Source of the DNA: Casuarina equisetifolia
Lineage: Eukaryota > Streptophyta > Magnoliopsida > Fagales > Casuarinaceae
NCBI GenBank assembly: GCA_028551475.1
Contig: CM052357.1
Location: forward strand, 18,275,931-18,339,930
Length of the DNA: 64,000 bases
Direction: 5' to 3'
Part shown: positions 1 through 11,054 of the stretch, piece after piece
Layout: each line of letters starts with the position of its first letter
Position numbering within the stretch: position 1 is the stretch's first letter
Program-made: the position numbers and the translations under genes
The notes under the pieces: generated by a model
Seen by the model: the letters and a program-made list of their open reading frames with translations, nothing else
Told to the model about the DNA's origin: nothing
Database searches by the model: none

Positions 1-807
1 TGGTATTTCTCCTTACAAACTATTGAATAGGTCTTTAGAAAGTTTGGAAGAGGTTACATCATCAAAATTTGCTCTTGGAAAGTTAAATAATGGTCATTAA
101 GTCCCTGGAGAAATTGATAGAAATGCATCCCCTCATTGTCCTCCCTCCACAGTCGAAAAGTGACCATTTGAGGCCTCTTAAGCTCAATTAGGGAGGCATA
201 CTAGTTCTAGGGATGGAACTAACTTGCCCCCTTAACAAATTAAGCACACTTCAATGGTTAGATCAAGTAGAGGTCATTGTAGTGCTTCTAGTGCTTTTGG
301 GCCGAAAAACCAAGTTTGAGTATTGTGTACAACCCATTAAAAAATTTGAGTTTGTTTGTTATTAAGAGAGCAATCATCATTGTTTCCCCACTTCATAATG
401 GTGGAACACAGGGTAGAACCTCACTAGATTTTGCCATCACGATGGTTACAACAAAATGTTGTCATTTTGAGCTTTTAGACAAGAGAAAACAACATCATTT
501 CAGCACCATTACCGTTATTGTGGAGTAATATGATGTCTCTTGGCTAAGATGCAAGCAGCATCATTTGATGAGTTATGGTGTATTATGAAAACCCTTACAG
601 TGTTGATGAGTAAAACATCATTGTATTATGACTACGGAATGAAAGACGGAATCATTAGGATTATCATCTTCATTGGATTGTTGAAGTTACTGAAAAGGCC
701 TTGAAACATATGGAAAAGATCATAATAAAGACCAATATAGTTTGAGAAATGGCTTTTCTTCAAGATTGAAAGAGAAAACAAAAGGAAAACATTGAATTTT
801 AAACTTA
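1..807. other. Unassigned sequence at the left edge
   Basis: No open frame with recognisable domains, no RNA gene and no convincing repeat end was seen here. A 70-codon frame at 316-528 (plus) has no recognised motif and no gene-like context. The stretch could be internal DNA of the minus-strand retroelement whose primer-site-like sequence lies at 808-820, but I could not identify gag or pol in it. Confidence 0.3.
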
Positions 808-1205
808 GGCTTTAATACCATGTCAAGATGTTGATAAGAAAAAGACATTTTTATGTGTAAAAGCTTATTTTATTAATAAACGAGGAAAACCCTTTGATAC
901 AAAATGGAATATAATGGGAGAATTCTTCCCACATTAAGAAACTAGGTTTACAAGTGATTGTTTATTTATAGAGAAGAGAGATAAAAAGGTTGGTGATGCC
1001 ATGAAAGAAAAGCCTATTCATTGTGTGTAAAGGAGCAAGACTTTAAGGTAACACCATGTGGCAAAGGAGCAAGACTTTAAAGTAGCACCATGTGTTAGAG
1101 GAAGTGCAAATTGTGTAGTCAGAAAACGAAGACTTTTTGGTCAAAAAGAGGAAAACCTTTTTGGAGCACACCATGTCTGAACAAAAATAAATAGCATAAA
1201 CAAGA
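808..1205 (-). mobile_element. Probable minus-strand LTR with an adjoining primer-binding-site remnant
   Basis: Read on the minus strand, 820-808 (TGGTATTAAAGCC) resembles the initiator-Met tRNA primer site TGGTATCAGAGCC. It directly follows sequence ending in CTTGACA at 821, which fits the 3' end of an LTR. The segment to the right (821 to about 1205) contains a minus-strand TATAAATAAACA box near 960-972 and no coding potential, as expected for an LTR of about 380 bp. The far end is not defined: I see no clean terminus or TSD. It appears to interrupt or abut the FAR1-type relic. The call is an inference from these signals. Confidence 0.4.
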
Positions 1206-1211
1206 TATATC

Positions 1212-1870
1212 TTATGTTATTTCACTCCATACCACAATAAAATATTGTTTCTCTTTAAAATCTTGAACCTTATGAGTTTTGATTGCTTCATCTTCACTTT
1301 CTTTCCTTAGATAACAAGCAACTACTCCTAAGAACTCATTTTGGAATTTCCTAAATATTTCATGCGTGTACAAACTTTCCAATGGTATCTTAAAAGGTGA
1401 TGGAGATTTCAAACCTGGTTATTTGTGCCAAATTTCAAAATTGTCTTTGGCTTCCTTTTCACACTTTTCCCTAATAATCACTTTATATTGCTCTAAGAAC
1501 TCTTTCAACGTAGTTTTCCTTGGCATGTGTTTGTCAAAGAAACAATTATGCTTTCTAACCTATGGGTAGTAGACATCCCAGCTAAAAAGATATCTTTCAC
1601 ATATGTAGGTATCCATTTTACAATGACTGAAACCATATGTCATGTCTTAAATTGAATCCATCAACCAACTTCTACCATATTCTTTCAAATTATTCATTTG
1701 TCCATGACTTTAAAATGCAATTGTGGAATTTAGTCATGAAATTCTCATGTTGCCATCATATAATTGAGCTTCTCATGAATTTTGCTTAGTATATGCCACA
1801 AACAAAAACAATGACAAGAATCCAAAAGGACCCCCTTAACAACTTCTTTCAAGGCCTTGTCTTGGTCAAT
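1212..1870 (-). pseudogene. FAR1/MULE-type transposase relic
   Basis: Minus-strand translation in shifting frames gives, in order, a MULE-transposase-like core (DQDKALKEVV, then HCFCLWHILSKIHEKLNY), the motif WIPTYVKDIFLAGMSTTHRLES, then PRKTTLKEFLEQYK, and finally SLYTHEIFRKFQNEFLG. This is the order seen in FAR1/FHY3-related proteins, which derive from Mutator-like transposases: catalytic core, then the linker before the SWIM zinc finger. At least three frame changes and several stops break it. The last open segment (1412-1212) ends before a SWIM finger and no N-terminal FAR1 DNA-binding domain is visible. It is a dead fragment of either a MULE or a domesticated FRS gene. I cannot tell which, because terminal inverted repeats were not found. 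Confidence 0.75.
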
Positions 1871-1879
1871 TAGTATGAG

Positions 1880-4015
1880 CTCATGTTATTAATTTATCTC
1901 TTATTATTGCTTTAGATGGTGATGTGCTAGATAAAATTTGGTTTGGCAAAGATGTTTTGTATAACTATCTAAGAGTATTTGGTTGCAAAACATTTGTTCA
2001 TATTCCAAAGGATAAGAGATCTAAGTTAGATGTTAAGACACAATAATATATAGGTTATGGTTCTGATGAATTTGGCTACATGTGTTATGATCCAGTTGTG
2101 AAGACAATTGCGAGGAGTCATAATGTTGTATTTTTTGATAATCAAAATATGACAAATATTGGCCAAAGTGAGAAGAATATGTCACAAGGCTCTAAGATTG
2201 GTGTTGATATTGATCTAATTCCTTCAACTGATTTACAGAGACAATTGCTAGAACAAGTTGGAAGTGATATTTAGCATACTATTCAAGATGACCAACAGGG
2301 TGCAGATAATAGTGACACTCAGACAGATAATGTTGATGATGTTTAGTAGAATCCATCTTCAGTTCCACCATTGAGGAAGTCCATTAGAAATTGTCATCCA
2401 TCCTCTAGATACTCTACTAAGGAGTATGTATTGTTGACTAATACAAGTGAGCCTAAGAGCTTTGAAGAAGTAGTAGAAGATGTGAATATTAAAAAATGGT
2501 TTAATGTAATGCAAGATGAGTTGAAATCTTTGCATGATAATCAAACATTTGAGTTGGTGATATTTCCTAAGTGTAAGAAAACTTTGAAGAATCATTGGAT
2601 TTATAGATTAAAGCATAATAAAAATTCTTCACAACTTCGATACAAAGCCAAATTAGTTGTTAAAGGTTTCAGTTAGAAAAAGAGTATTGATTATGATGAG
2701 ATTTTCTCACCTTTTGTGAAAATGTCCTCAATTGCAGTGGTTTTGGAATTAGATACTAGTCTTAATCTTGAAATTGAGCAAATGGATGTAAAGACTGCTT
2801 TCCTTCATGGACCTAAACGAAGAAATTTATATGAAACAACTAGAGGGTTTTAAAGAAAAAGGTAAAGAAAACTATGTTTGTAAGCTAAAGAAAAGTTTAT
2901 ATGGCTTAAAACAGGCACCGAGACAATGATATCAAAAATTTGAGTCTTTTATTAGAGAGCAAACCTATAAGAAAACAAATTTTGATCATTGTGTATTTAT
3001 GTAGAAGTTTTCAGTTGATGATTTTATCATTCTACTACTTTATGTAGATGACATGTTTATAGTTGATAAGAATGTTGTAAGAATTGAAAAGTTAAAATAG
3101 GAGTTAAGTCATTTTCAATGAAAGACTTAGGCTTAGTGAAGCAAATTCTTGGTATAAGAGTTAGAAATGATAGAAAAGCCAAGAAGTTATGGTTGTCTCA
3201 AAAGGAGTACATCAAGAAAGTGCTTCAAAGGTTTTGTATGGATAAAGCTAAAGTGGTGAGTACACCTTTTGCTATACACTTTAAGCTTAGTAAAAAACAA
3301 TATCTTGTAGATGAGAAAAACAGAAGAGATATGAAAAGAATTCCTTACGCTTTGGTTGTTGGTTGTTGGTTATTGGTTGTTTAATGTATATAATGACTTG
3401 TACAAGGCTAGATATAGCTCATGCAGTTGGAGTAGTTAGTATATTTACTTCCAATCCTAGAAGAGAACATTAAAATGTAGTGAAATGGATCCTAAGGTAT
3501 CTTCAAGGCACTTTTAGTTTGAAACTTTCATTTGGGAGTGAAAAGCCTATTCTTGTGGGATATACAAATTCTGACATGGCAGGAGATATTGATAATAGAA
3601 GATCTACTTCAAGCTATTTAATTAAGTTTTCAAGGGGAGTTATGGCATGACAATCAAGATTACAAAAATGTATTACTTTATCCATAACAAAAGCAGAATT
3701 TATTGCAACAATGGAAGCATGTAAAGAGTTGTTTTGGATAAAAGAATTCATAAAAGAACTTGGTTTCGTGCAAGAAAAGTATGTGTTATTTTGTGATAGT
3801 TAAAGTGTTATATGTCTTGCTAAAAACTCTATTTTTCATCAAAAATCAAAGCACATTGATGTAAGGTATCATTAAATATGAGATATCTTGGAAACCAAAG
3901 AGGTTAGGATTGAAAAGGTACATACTAAGGATAATGGTTCTAATATGATGACAAAGGCACTCTAGCAAGAAAAGTTTAAGTTTTATCAGCATAAGGCCAG
4001 TTTGGATTTTGCTTG
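1880..4015 (+). pseudogene. Copia integrase-end, reverse transcriptase and RNase H relic
   Basis: The order is: end of integrase (KIWFGKDVLYNYLRVFGCK near 1935-1990, then EFGYMCYDPVVKTIARS); start of reverse transcriptase (NHWIYRLKHN, KAKLVVKGFS at 2371-2676); the first catalytic Asp in [11 protein letters not shown] (about 2780); a frameshift just after it; YGLKQAPRQ (about 2900); the catalytic box YVDDMF (about 3040); MKDLGLVKQILGI (3118-3384); RNase H pieces YTNSDMAGDIDNRRSTSSY (about 3562) and KHIDVRYH (about 3850); and a C-terminus ending at 4015. In-frame stops occur at about 2043, 2274, 2674, 3099, 3476, 3648 and later. The YVDD box survives, but the frame is broken. The spelling is closest to Tork-type plant Copia elements. 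Confidence 0.85.
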
Positions 4016-4061
4016 AAAAATACATATGGAATCTCCCTCATTTGGGCTGGAAGGAGAAAAT

Positions 4062-4706
4062 TATTGGGTTAGTCCAACCCATATTCAAGTCTTATTATTA
4101 GGTCCTATTAGGGTAATGTGGTCCTAAGGTTTAAAAGGAAAAATATAGATTTTTTTCCTTAAGTGTATGGCTGTCAAAAAGAAAATAGAGAGAGAAAATA
4201 AAAAGAGTAAAATTTTGTAGGAATTAGAAGCCAGTGCAGTAATTGATCAAATGTTTGATCAAAGTTGATCCGTGGTCCCTTTTTTTTCAACAAAGCTGAT
4301 TTTTTTTCAATGATTCAGAATTGGGTGTTTTTTCATTGTGAATAGTTGGATTGTCATTTGGAGCTCTTTAAATCAACAAATATTGGTCAAAAATCTGGAT
4401 GATATTTCTTCCAACTTTTCTTGGTTAAGTTGATGTTTACAACTTGTTTTTTACTATTAATTGGTGATTTTATTATTGTTGAATCAGTAAATATTTGTCT
4501 TGTTGCTATTGTTAAGGACTTGATTAAGTTGTAAACCTAACGATTTATATAGTGGAGATTTGGGTGGACTCCGTGATTGGTCCTGTGGTTTTTATCCTTC
4601 ACATTAAAGGAGTTTTCCACATAGAAATTCTTTTGTGTTGATTGTGATATTTACATATTTTACTTGTGCTTCAAATACATTGTTGGTGTTTTAATATATC
4701 CTTACA
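4062..4706 (+). repeat. 3' LTR of the Tork-like Copia relic
   Basis: It follows the purine-rich tract GGAAGGAGAAAA and starts TATTGGGTTAGTCC, a likely decayed TGTTGGG terminus. It ends ATCCTTACA at 4706, giving about 645 bp. No partner LTR is in the window, so the ends rest on terminal motifs alone. No TSD could be tested because the 5' end is lost. Confidence 0.6.
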
Positions 4707-4754
4707 AGTTCAATCAAAGTGGGAAACCTTATACATCGTTTTTCCCATTAAAGC

Positions 4755-5791
4755 CACACAAACATGATACAGGTTTATCCTTATTTAATTCCCAATTATA
4801 TATTATAAGAAAAAACTACATATAATCTCTTTTTAGTCTTAAATATGCAAATCAAATCATTCAAGGATGGCTAATCACTTAAAAGCATTAAGCATAATAA
4901 TATATAATTCACATAAATGAAATATCTTGCAAAATATAAAAACTTATAAAATTTACATCATCATAATTAGGCTACATCATTGCTCTAACAAAAGAAAATT
5001 AAAACATATTGAAATAATGAATCGAAACAATAATAGAAATTAAGCAAAACATCTTAAATAAAGAAAAACAAGAAAGTTGTCACCATACTGTCTTCTTTTC
5101 AAAAATTCTTTGCAAAATTCTTACATATCAAACCAAAATCAAGAATTGTATAAAGTAGAAGTAATTGTCATGCCTCTCCTTTCTTCTTCTTTTTTTTTTC
5201 TTTTTCTTTATTAAGCAAAACATCTTAAATAAATAAAAATAAGAAAGTTGTCACCATATTGTCTTCTTTTCAAGAATTCTTTGCAAAATTCTTACATATC
5301 AAACAAAAATAAAGAATTGTATAAAGTAAAGATAAATTGCCATGACTCTCCTTTCCTTTTCTCTATTGGTCTTGGCAGTACCATTTTTTCTTTCTCTCTT
5401 CTCTCTTTTTTGTTTCTTTTATGTAGCGCCTCCCTCTTCACAATTCACATCGCTCACTTTTTATAGTCTTGTATGACATGCCCTTATTCTTTTCTCTCTT
5501 GGCAATACACGCTCTCCTTTCTTCTTTTACTTTTTCATCTTTTTTGTCTTTTTTTCTTCTATTCTACACATTGTACTTCTCTACTTTTTCTTTTTTTTTT
5601 TCCTTTGATTCCTCACATGCCTAGCTTTTTTTCTTCTTTATGTCTCCTTTGCTTGTCATGCTCTTTTAAGGTTTGCTAAGTAAATAATAAAGATTTAAAT
5701 AAATATATGAAAACTCAAATGTTATTTCACAGAAATTATATTATTTATATTCTAAAATAGTCAAAATAACTTTATAAAAATATAGTTATCA
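4755..5791 (-). repeat. Truncated Athila LTR (fragment D) with internal duplication
   Basis: Its right terminus GTTATCA is the minus-strand start TGATAAC seen in the other copies (20143, 16077, 42463 and inverted at 21532). The sequence is closest to the C LTR (41063-42463). The leftmost part of the LTR is missing. Pyrimidine-rich runs (5195-5210, 5350-5600) yield misleading Phe/Ser/Leu-rich open frames that are not genes. Confidence 0.75.
5041..5385. repeat. Tandem duplication of about 171 bp inside the fragment D LTR
   Basis: The block beginning TAAGCAAAACATCTTAAATA at 5041 is repeated, with scattered differences, starting at 5212. Both copies contain the AGAAAGTTGTCACCATA and CTTTGCAAAATTCTTACATA segments. 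The other Athila LTRs in the window (for example 41840-41980) hold one copy, so the doubling is specific to this copy or its close relatives. Confidence 0.85.
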
Positions 5792-6528
5792 AGACCCCTA
5801 AACTTAATGTTTTGTTAATCCTTAAGTAAAAGTAATAGAAAACATATATGTTTAGACAAAACCCCTTCATGAAAATCTTTCATAATTGCTCAACTTAACA
5901 ATTCAAAGAAAAATATAACTTTCATCCAAACATCATAATTGTTTCACAAGATAAGATAAACTCTTAATTATGTTGACCATGTGTATATGTGTGAGTCCTT
6001 ATCTTTTTAACTATATGCACTCTAAATAAATCCACATTGGTATACAATGTCTCAAAAACTCTAACCAAATCTCACAGATTTGCTTTTTATTTCTCTTTCC
6101 ACTTATGGAAGTTAATCATCAAACCAAGAATCAATTAGATGTTTAGTAACTTGTAATGTTAGGCTAGGCTAAGGGTAAGATGAAAGTCATTTAAACTCAA
6201 GTCACCTATGAATACATTGCTTTTTAAGATCTAATTAATTTGCTGTCACTTTCTACTTTTTTTCTTCCTTATAATAATCTTTCTACTACTAGTTCTTTCA
6301 TTCTTATCTATCCAAAATAATTGATTTCACTTGAATTTAAACATGCACAAAAACTACAATCATGCTTGCAACAATAAAGCAAATAAAAGTACTAGAATTG
6401 TAGCCACCACAATCTTACCTTACCAATGATATTTAATTGTTATGCTTAATGGCCTATTTCAAAACATTGAATGGTTTGAATTTAACAAGGAATTATAAGA
6501 AGATTCCATTCTTGGGAAAATGTTGCAC

Positions 6529-6545
6529 TTCTTTCTTTCTTTTTT

Positions 6546-6581
<36 letters not shown>

Positions 6582-6600
6582 TATTCTTTTTCTTTCTCTC
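6529..6600. repeat. (CTTT)n microsatellite
   Basis: A tract of CTTT tetranucleotides with a few interruptions, followed by a T/C-rich run to about 6640. It lies in the 3' internal region of Athila fragment D. The long Phe-rich open frame at 6437-6745 is a by-product of this tract. Confidence 0.9.
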
Positions 6601-7430
6601 TTTTTTTTTCCTTTTTTTTTACTTTACTTTTTTCTTTTTTTGCAAAAATGAAATATTATGCCCTCCACAATCATTATTTTCAATTTCTTCCCATGCTTCA
6701 TTCTTCCCTTCAACTTTTATTCAACTCAATAAACTTGTATCCTAAAAGTCAACATGTTCATGGGCATGGGACAATAAGAGAAGTTGTTTAAGGCTCATAG
6801 GTCTATATGTGGGTGTCATTAAAAAAAATTGGATAAGAATCAAGGCTTAGCAGAGTGATTAGTGATAAAAAAAAATAGAGTTACTTAAAAGGCTCAAATG
6901 ATCTAAACATGACCTAAATCATTTTCTCAATTAGATGCAACCTAAGATTTTGCCTCAAGAAAAAATCAAACAAATTCTACGATCTAAGTGAGATCTAAGA
7001 AAATCAAATACTTCACATGAATGTTCTCTAAAAACACACATAATTTAAAAAATGAAGGACTTTTAGTTCTCAATAAGTGGATCAACATAATTAAAGTTAC
7101 ACTTAAACAAAATTTATACCTTCCTAAGAATTGTCAAGAATTCAGAACAAAGGATTCAATCATGACATAAAAAAAATTAAAATTAGATTTAACACAAAAT
7201 TTCTTTCCCCACCCCTAAACTTGAATGAAGCATTGTCCTCAATGTAAAACAAAAAACAAAACAAAAAAAAAAACAAAACAAAACAAAAAATAAAGGTGAA
7301 ATAAGAACAAGAAAACTCCCCTGGTTATAAGTCATATCCATGTAGAGCTATAATGAAACCATGGTGGCAAAACTTCTAATGACAAGAAAAAATTGAGAAA
7401 GCCATATCTAACCTTTTGGCAAAAAAAGTC

Positions 7431-7563
7431 CAACACCGCTAACTAAAATTCAATCATCGCCAACTAAAACACAAATGACTAAACTTCAATCGATGTTGAT
7501 TGCTTTAGTTATCTAAGATTTCTTTTAGGTCTCTATGATTTTTGGCCTTCAATTATGGTGCAC
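7431..7563. other. Short unassigned spacer between Athila fragments D and A
   Basis: Sequence that no longer matches the family's 3' internal region and precedes the clean LTR start of element A at 7564. Nothing recognisable was found in it. Confidence 0.4.
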
Positions 7564-9224
7564 TGTTTGATGAAATTCTACATGCAAGTATACATATCGA
7601 ACAAGTAATATAATGATAAATATGAGTATTGCCTCACAAAGACTGATACTTACTGAACTAACTAATTACTAACGGTGAATAATTTCTAAAGTTTATCTAG
7701 GCAACTAAAATACTAAATCATAGACTAAACAACTAACTTTAACCTAAACTTGATAATTGAAACATGCTAGAGCATCCAATTTTACCTAATTACTAGGTAT
7801 GAATATTGATTATTTATGCTAGCAAGATAATTCTATTCATGTGATGATAGAATTTCTTAATTTATTTATTATCCTATGTCTAGGTATAACAAACTTACTT
7901 AGCTCATTAACTCATTGTATTTCTATCCATGAATTAAATGAACTAAATGCATTAAGATATGTGAATATTCTAGTTTACACCTAAAGCCATTCAAATCATA
8001 TGGTATATGTCTATCCATATTAACCTATAGTTACACATTACATGAAACAACACCATGTCATTTCTTATCGATCTCTAACATGCAAATCAAACCATCCAAG
8101 TGCTAGTTAATTACTCAAACACATTAAACACCATAATATGTAACTTTACATAAATAAAATATCTCACAAAATAAAAATAATCATACCATTCATACATCCT
8201 AATCAAGTTCCATCGTAACTCTAATACAATAAACTAAAACATCGTATTTACAAACACAAGAACCGTGCAAAAACTTGAACAAAACATTCTTTAAATTAAA
8301 AAAACTAAATTTGTCACTAAAATGTCTTTAATTTAGAGAAGGTTTGGACAAATCTACACATCAGGAAGAGGAAGAGGAAGAGGAAAAGGAAGAGGAATTG
8401 GCTGGAAAATGGGAAGAAAATGAGCAGAAACATGCCACCACCACACATTACCATGTGCTGTCATGTGTTGGTGCCATGCATTGCCACCATTCTTCATAGA
8501 AAATGCTAGAAATTGTAAAAGAGGATGCCTACAGTGCCAGTCTATTGAAAAATCTCTCAAATTCACAATAGAAACACATAAATTTGATAGAGAAAGCTTG
8601 GACAGTGTTCACCATTCTTCATCAAAAACCACAACGAAATCACACACAACTACCTACCACAAAGGAGCCGAAAATCACAATAGGATGCTGGATTTGTTCT
8701 CTTCTTGTTGAAAAATGCCTAAAACTGGCCAAAAAATGGAATGGATTGTCAGAAATGGGTTGTCGCCAAAAATAATGAAGGGTGGACAATTGGCATTTGC
8801 ACAACCACCACTCCTCTCTAAGACCCATGCTATCACGTGTGGTCCTTGAACGTCCAACAATGCCTCACTCCAACAATTGTATCTATAACATTGCCTCTTT
8901 TGTCCTCTATCTTTTTTATTCTCTCTTTGCTCAACAAAAAATGACCTTTACCAATTGCACAAATTTCTTTTCTTTATTTGTCTTTTTCTCCACTTCTCAC
9001 ATGCTCTCTTTTGCTCTTTTTTCTTTCTTTTTTTTCATTCACATGCATGATAGACAAACACCTTCTCTTGCATGGTTTATTGCTTCTTTTTCTTCTATTT
9101 GGGGTTCCCTACATGAAACAACAAAACTTGCATAAATATGAACAAAATGTCAATACAACTCAACAAATACTATATTATATATTGTCTAAATAGTCACAAT
9201 AATTCTATACAAAATAAAGTTACC
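7564..9224 (-). repeat. Left (3') LTR of Athila element A
   Basis: It runs from TGTTTGATGAAATTC to AAAGTTACCA, 1661 bp, with the family's terminal signature (minus strand TGGTAACTT...TTTCATCAAACA). It aligns along its length with the B LTR (14396-16077). It carries a CACGTG core in ATCACGTGTGG (8833-8843), also present in the B LTR near 15641-15655. Purine- and pyrimidine-rich stretches (8362-8410, 8880-9090) produce spurious open frames on both strands. Confidence 0.8.
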
Positions 9225-11054
9225 AACATTCCCAAACTTAACATTTTGCTCTCCTCAAGCAAAAGACTAAACAACATATTCTAACAATACAACAAATCAT
9301 TCCATGATATTCTCCCAAACACCCCTAAACCTAACAGTTTGCTTGTCCTCAAGCAAAACACTAAACAACACATACTAAGAACTAATCCTTCCATGATATT
9401 CTCCAATGAATGCTCATTTTAACAATTCAAAGAGAAACATAACTTTCATCCAAACATTGTAATTGGTTTATAAGATAAGATAAATTCTTAACTATACCAA
9501 TCACATGTATGTGTATGTGTATGAATCCACTTTTTTTCAATTACATGCACCCTAAATAGATTCACATTAATATGCAACCTCTCAAAATCTTGAACCAAAC
9601 CTTATAAGTTTACTTTTTATTATACTCTCCATTAATCTAAGCCAATCATTTAACCAAGAATCAATAGGATTTTTATAATTTTGTAACGTAAGGTTAGGCT
9701 AAGGGTAAGATGGAAGTCATTTAAGCTCAAATACCCATGAACACATTACTTTAGAAGATCTCATCAAAATTTTACCTTTTTTACTCCTTAAAGATAATCA
9801 TCTTCCCCCTATATATTCTCATTCTTTCTTATCCAAGAAAACTTTGATTTTCCTTAGAATTTGACCCTAACAAAAGCTTCAAACATGTGTGCAATAATAA
9901 AGACAAAATTATTTAAGTATAGCCACCCCAATCCTTTCCCACCAGTGATATTCAATTACAACACTCAACCATATCTTTTAAAGAACTATGTGACTTGAAT
10001 CTAACAAAAGATGATAAGATTATTCCATCTTGAAGCAAATTCTTTTCTTTTCCTTTTGTTTCATTTTTCTTTCATTTGCAGTTGCATTTACAAAAGCATT
10101 TATAAAAACAGCAAACTTTCGCACACACTCATTGCAATCAACTTCTTCCCATACTATATCCTCCCCTTAACTTCTCTTATGATCAAATAAACTTGTACAC
10201 ACTAGAAGTCAATATGTTCATGGGAATAGGACAATAAGATAAAGTGATAAAAAAAACTAAGAGATATATATGCATTTATGTCTAAACAAAATCAGGATAA
10301 GAATAAGGCTTAGCAGGGTAACTGGGGATAAGTAAATAAGGTTAGCTTGAAAGGCTCAATCAATCCAAAGTTAGCCTAAATCATTTTCTCAATTAGATGC
10401 AACATAGGATTTCATCTCAAGAGAAAATCAAGTAAATTCTAAGATTTGGGTGAGATCTAAGAAAATCACACACTTCATATGAATGTTCTCTAGACATACA
10501 TACAATTTCAAGAAAATGTCAACTTTTAGTGCTCAATAAGTGAATTAACATAATCAGGATCACACTTAACTTATACCACAATCGTAGGTTTGAACAAAAT
10601 CTATATCTCCCTAAGAATCACCAAGAATTCATAATAAAGAACCTAATCATGTTGATCATGGTCTATCACACAAAAAACTAACTTTTAAAATAAATTTTAA
10701 CACAACATAAAACACTTCCAATACATTACCAATATACTTCCAATATGACCATAACTACCTTAACACACAACTTCCAACATAACCCAACAAAACAACACAC
10801 TTCCAATAACAACAACAACACCCCTAAACTTGAATGAAGCATTCTCCTCAATGTTAAAAGAAAATAAAGCAATAGTAAGGAAGGAACAATGAAAGCTCTC
10901 GTGATTGCAGGCTACCAACATGGAGCTATGATGAACATTTGGTGATAGATTTATAACCAAAAGACCATAAAGTATTCGGGTTGCTTTCCAAGAAGTGCTT
11001 GCTTTATAGTTTTCAACCAAAGTATCCTCCACATTATTGCTCAAGAAGGATGGA

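Larger units (their letters stand above)
1880..4706 (+). mobile_element. 5'-truncated Tork-like Ty1/Copia element
   Basis: Contains the distal part of a Copia polyprotein (end of integrase, reverse transcriptase, RNase H), a purine-rich tract at 4047-4060, and an LTR starting at about 4062. Gag, protease and the upstream LTR are missing. The left end abuts the FAR1-type relic and the right end abuts a truncated Athila LTR. Orientation is plus. Many stops and at least one frameshift show that it is old and inactive. Confidence 0.85.
4755..7430 (-). mobile_element. Athila-type Gypsy fragment D: truncated left LTR and 3' internal region
   Basis: The minus-strand LTR (about 4755-5791) shares blocks with the other Athila LTRs in the window: the run near 4845-4990 matches 8080-8230, 41640-41800 and, inverted, 22200-22350. 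After the LTR end (GTTATCA, 5785-5791) comes the noncoding 3' internal region of the same family, with the CTAAACTT/TCCTTAAG-type block at 5796 and the 'cccctaaacttgaatgaagc' block at 7213. No coding sequence remains. The left end is cut by the Copia relic. The right end loses similarity near 7430. Confidence 0.75.

Noticed and set aside
6437..6745. 102-codon frame that looks like a membrane protein
   Set aside because: The hydrophobic stretch is (CTTT)n read as Phe/Leu/Ser, inside a retroelement fragment.
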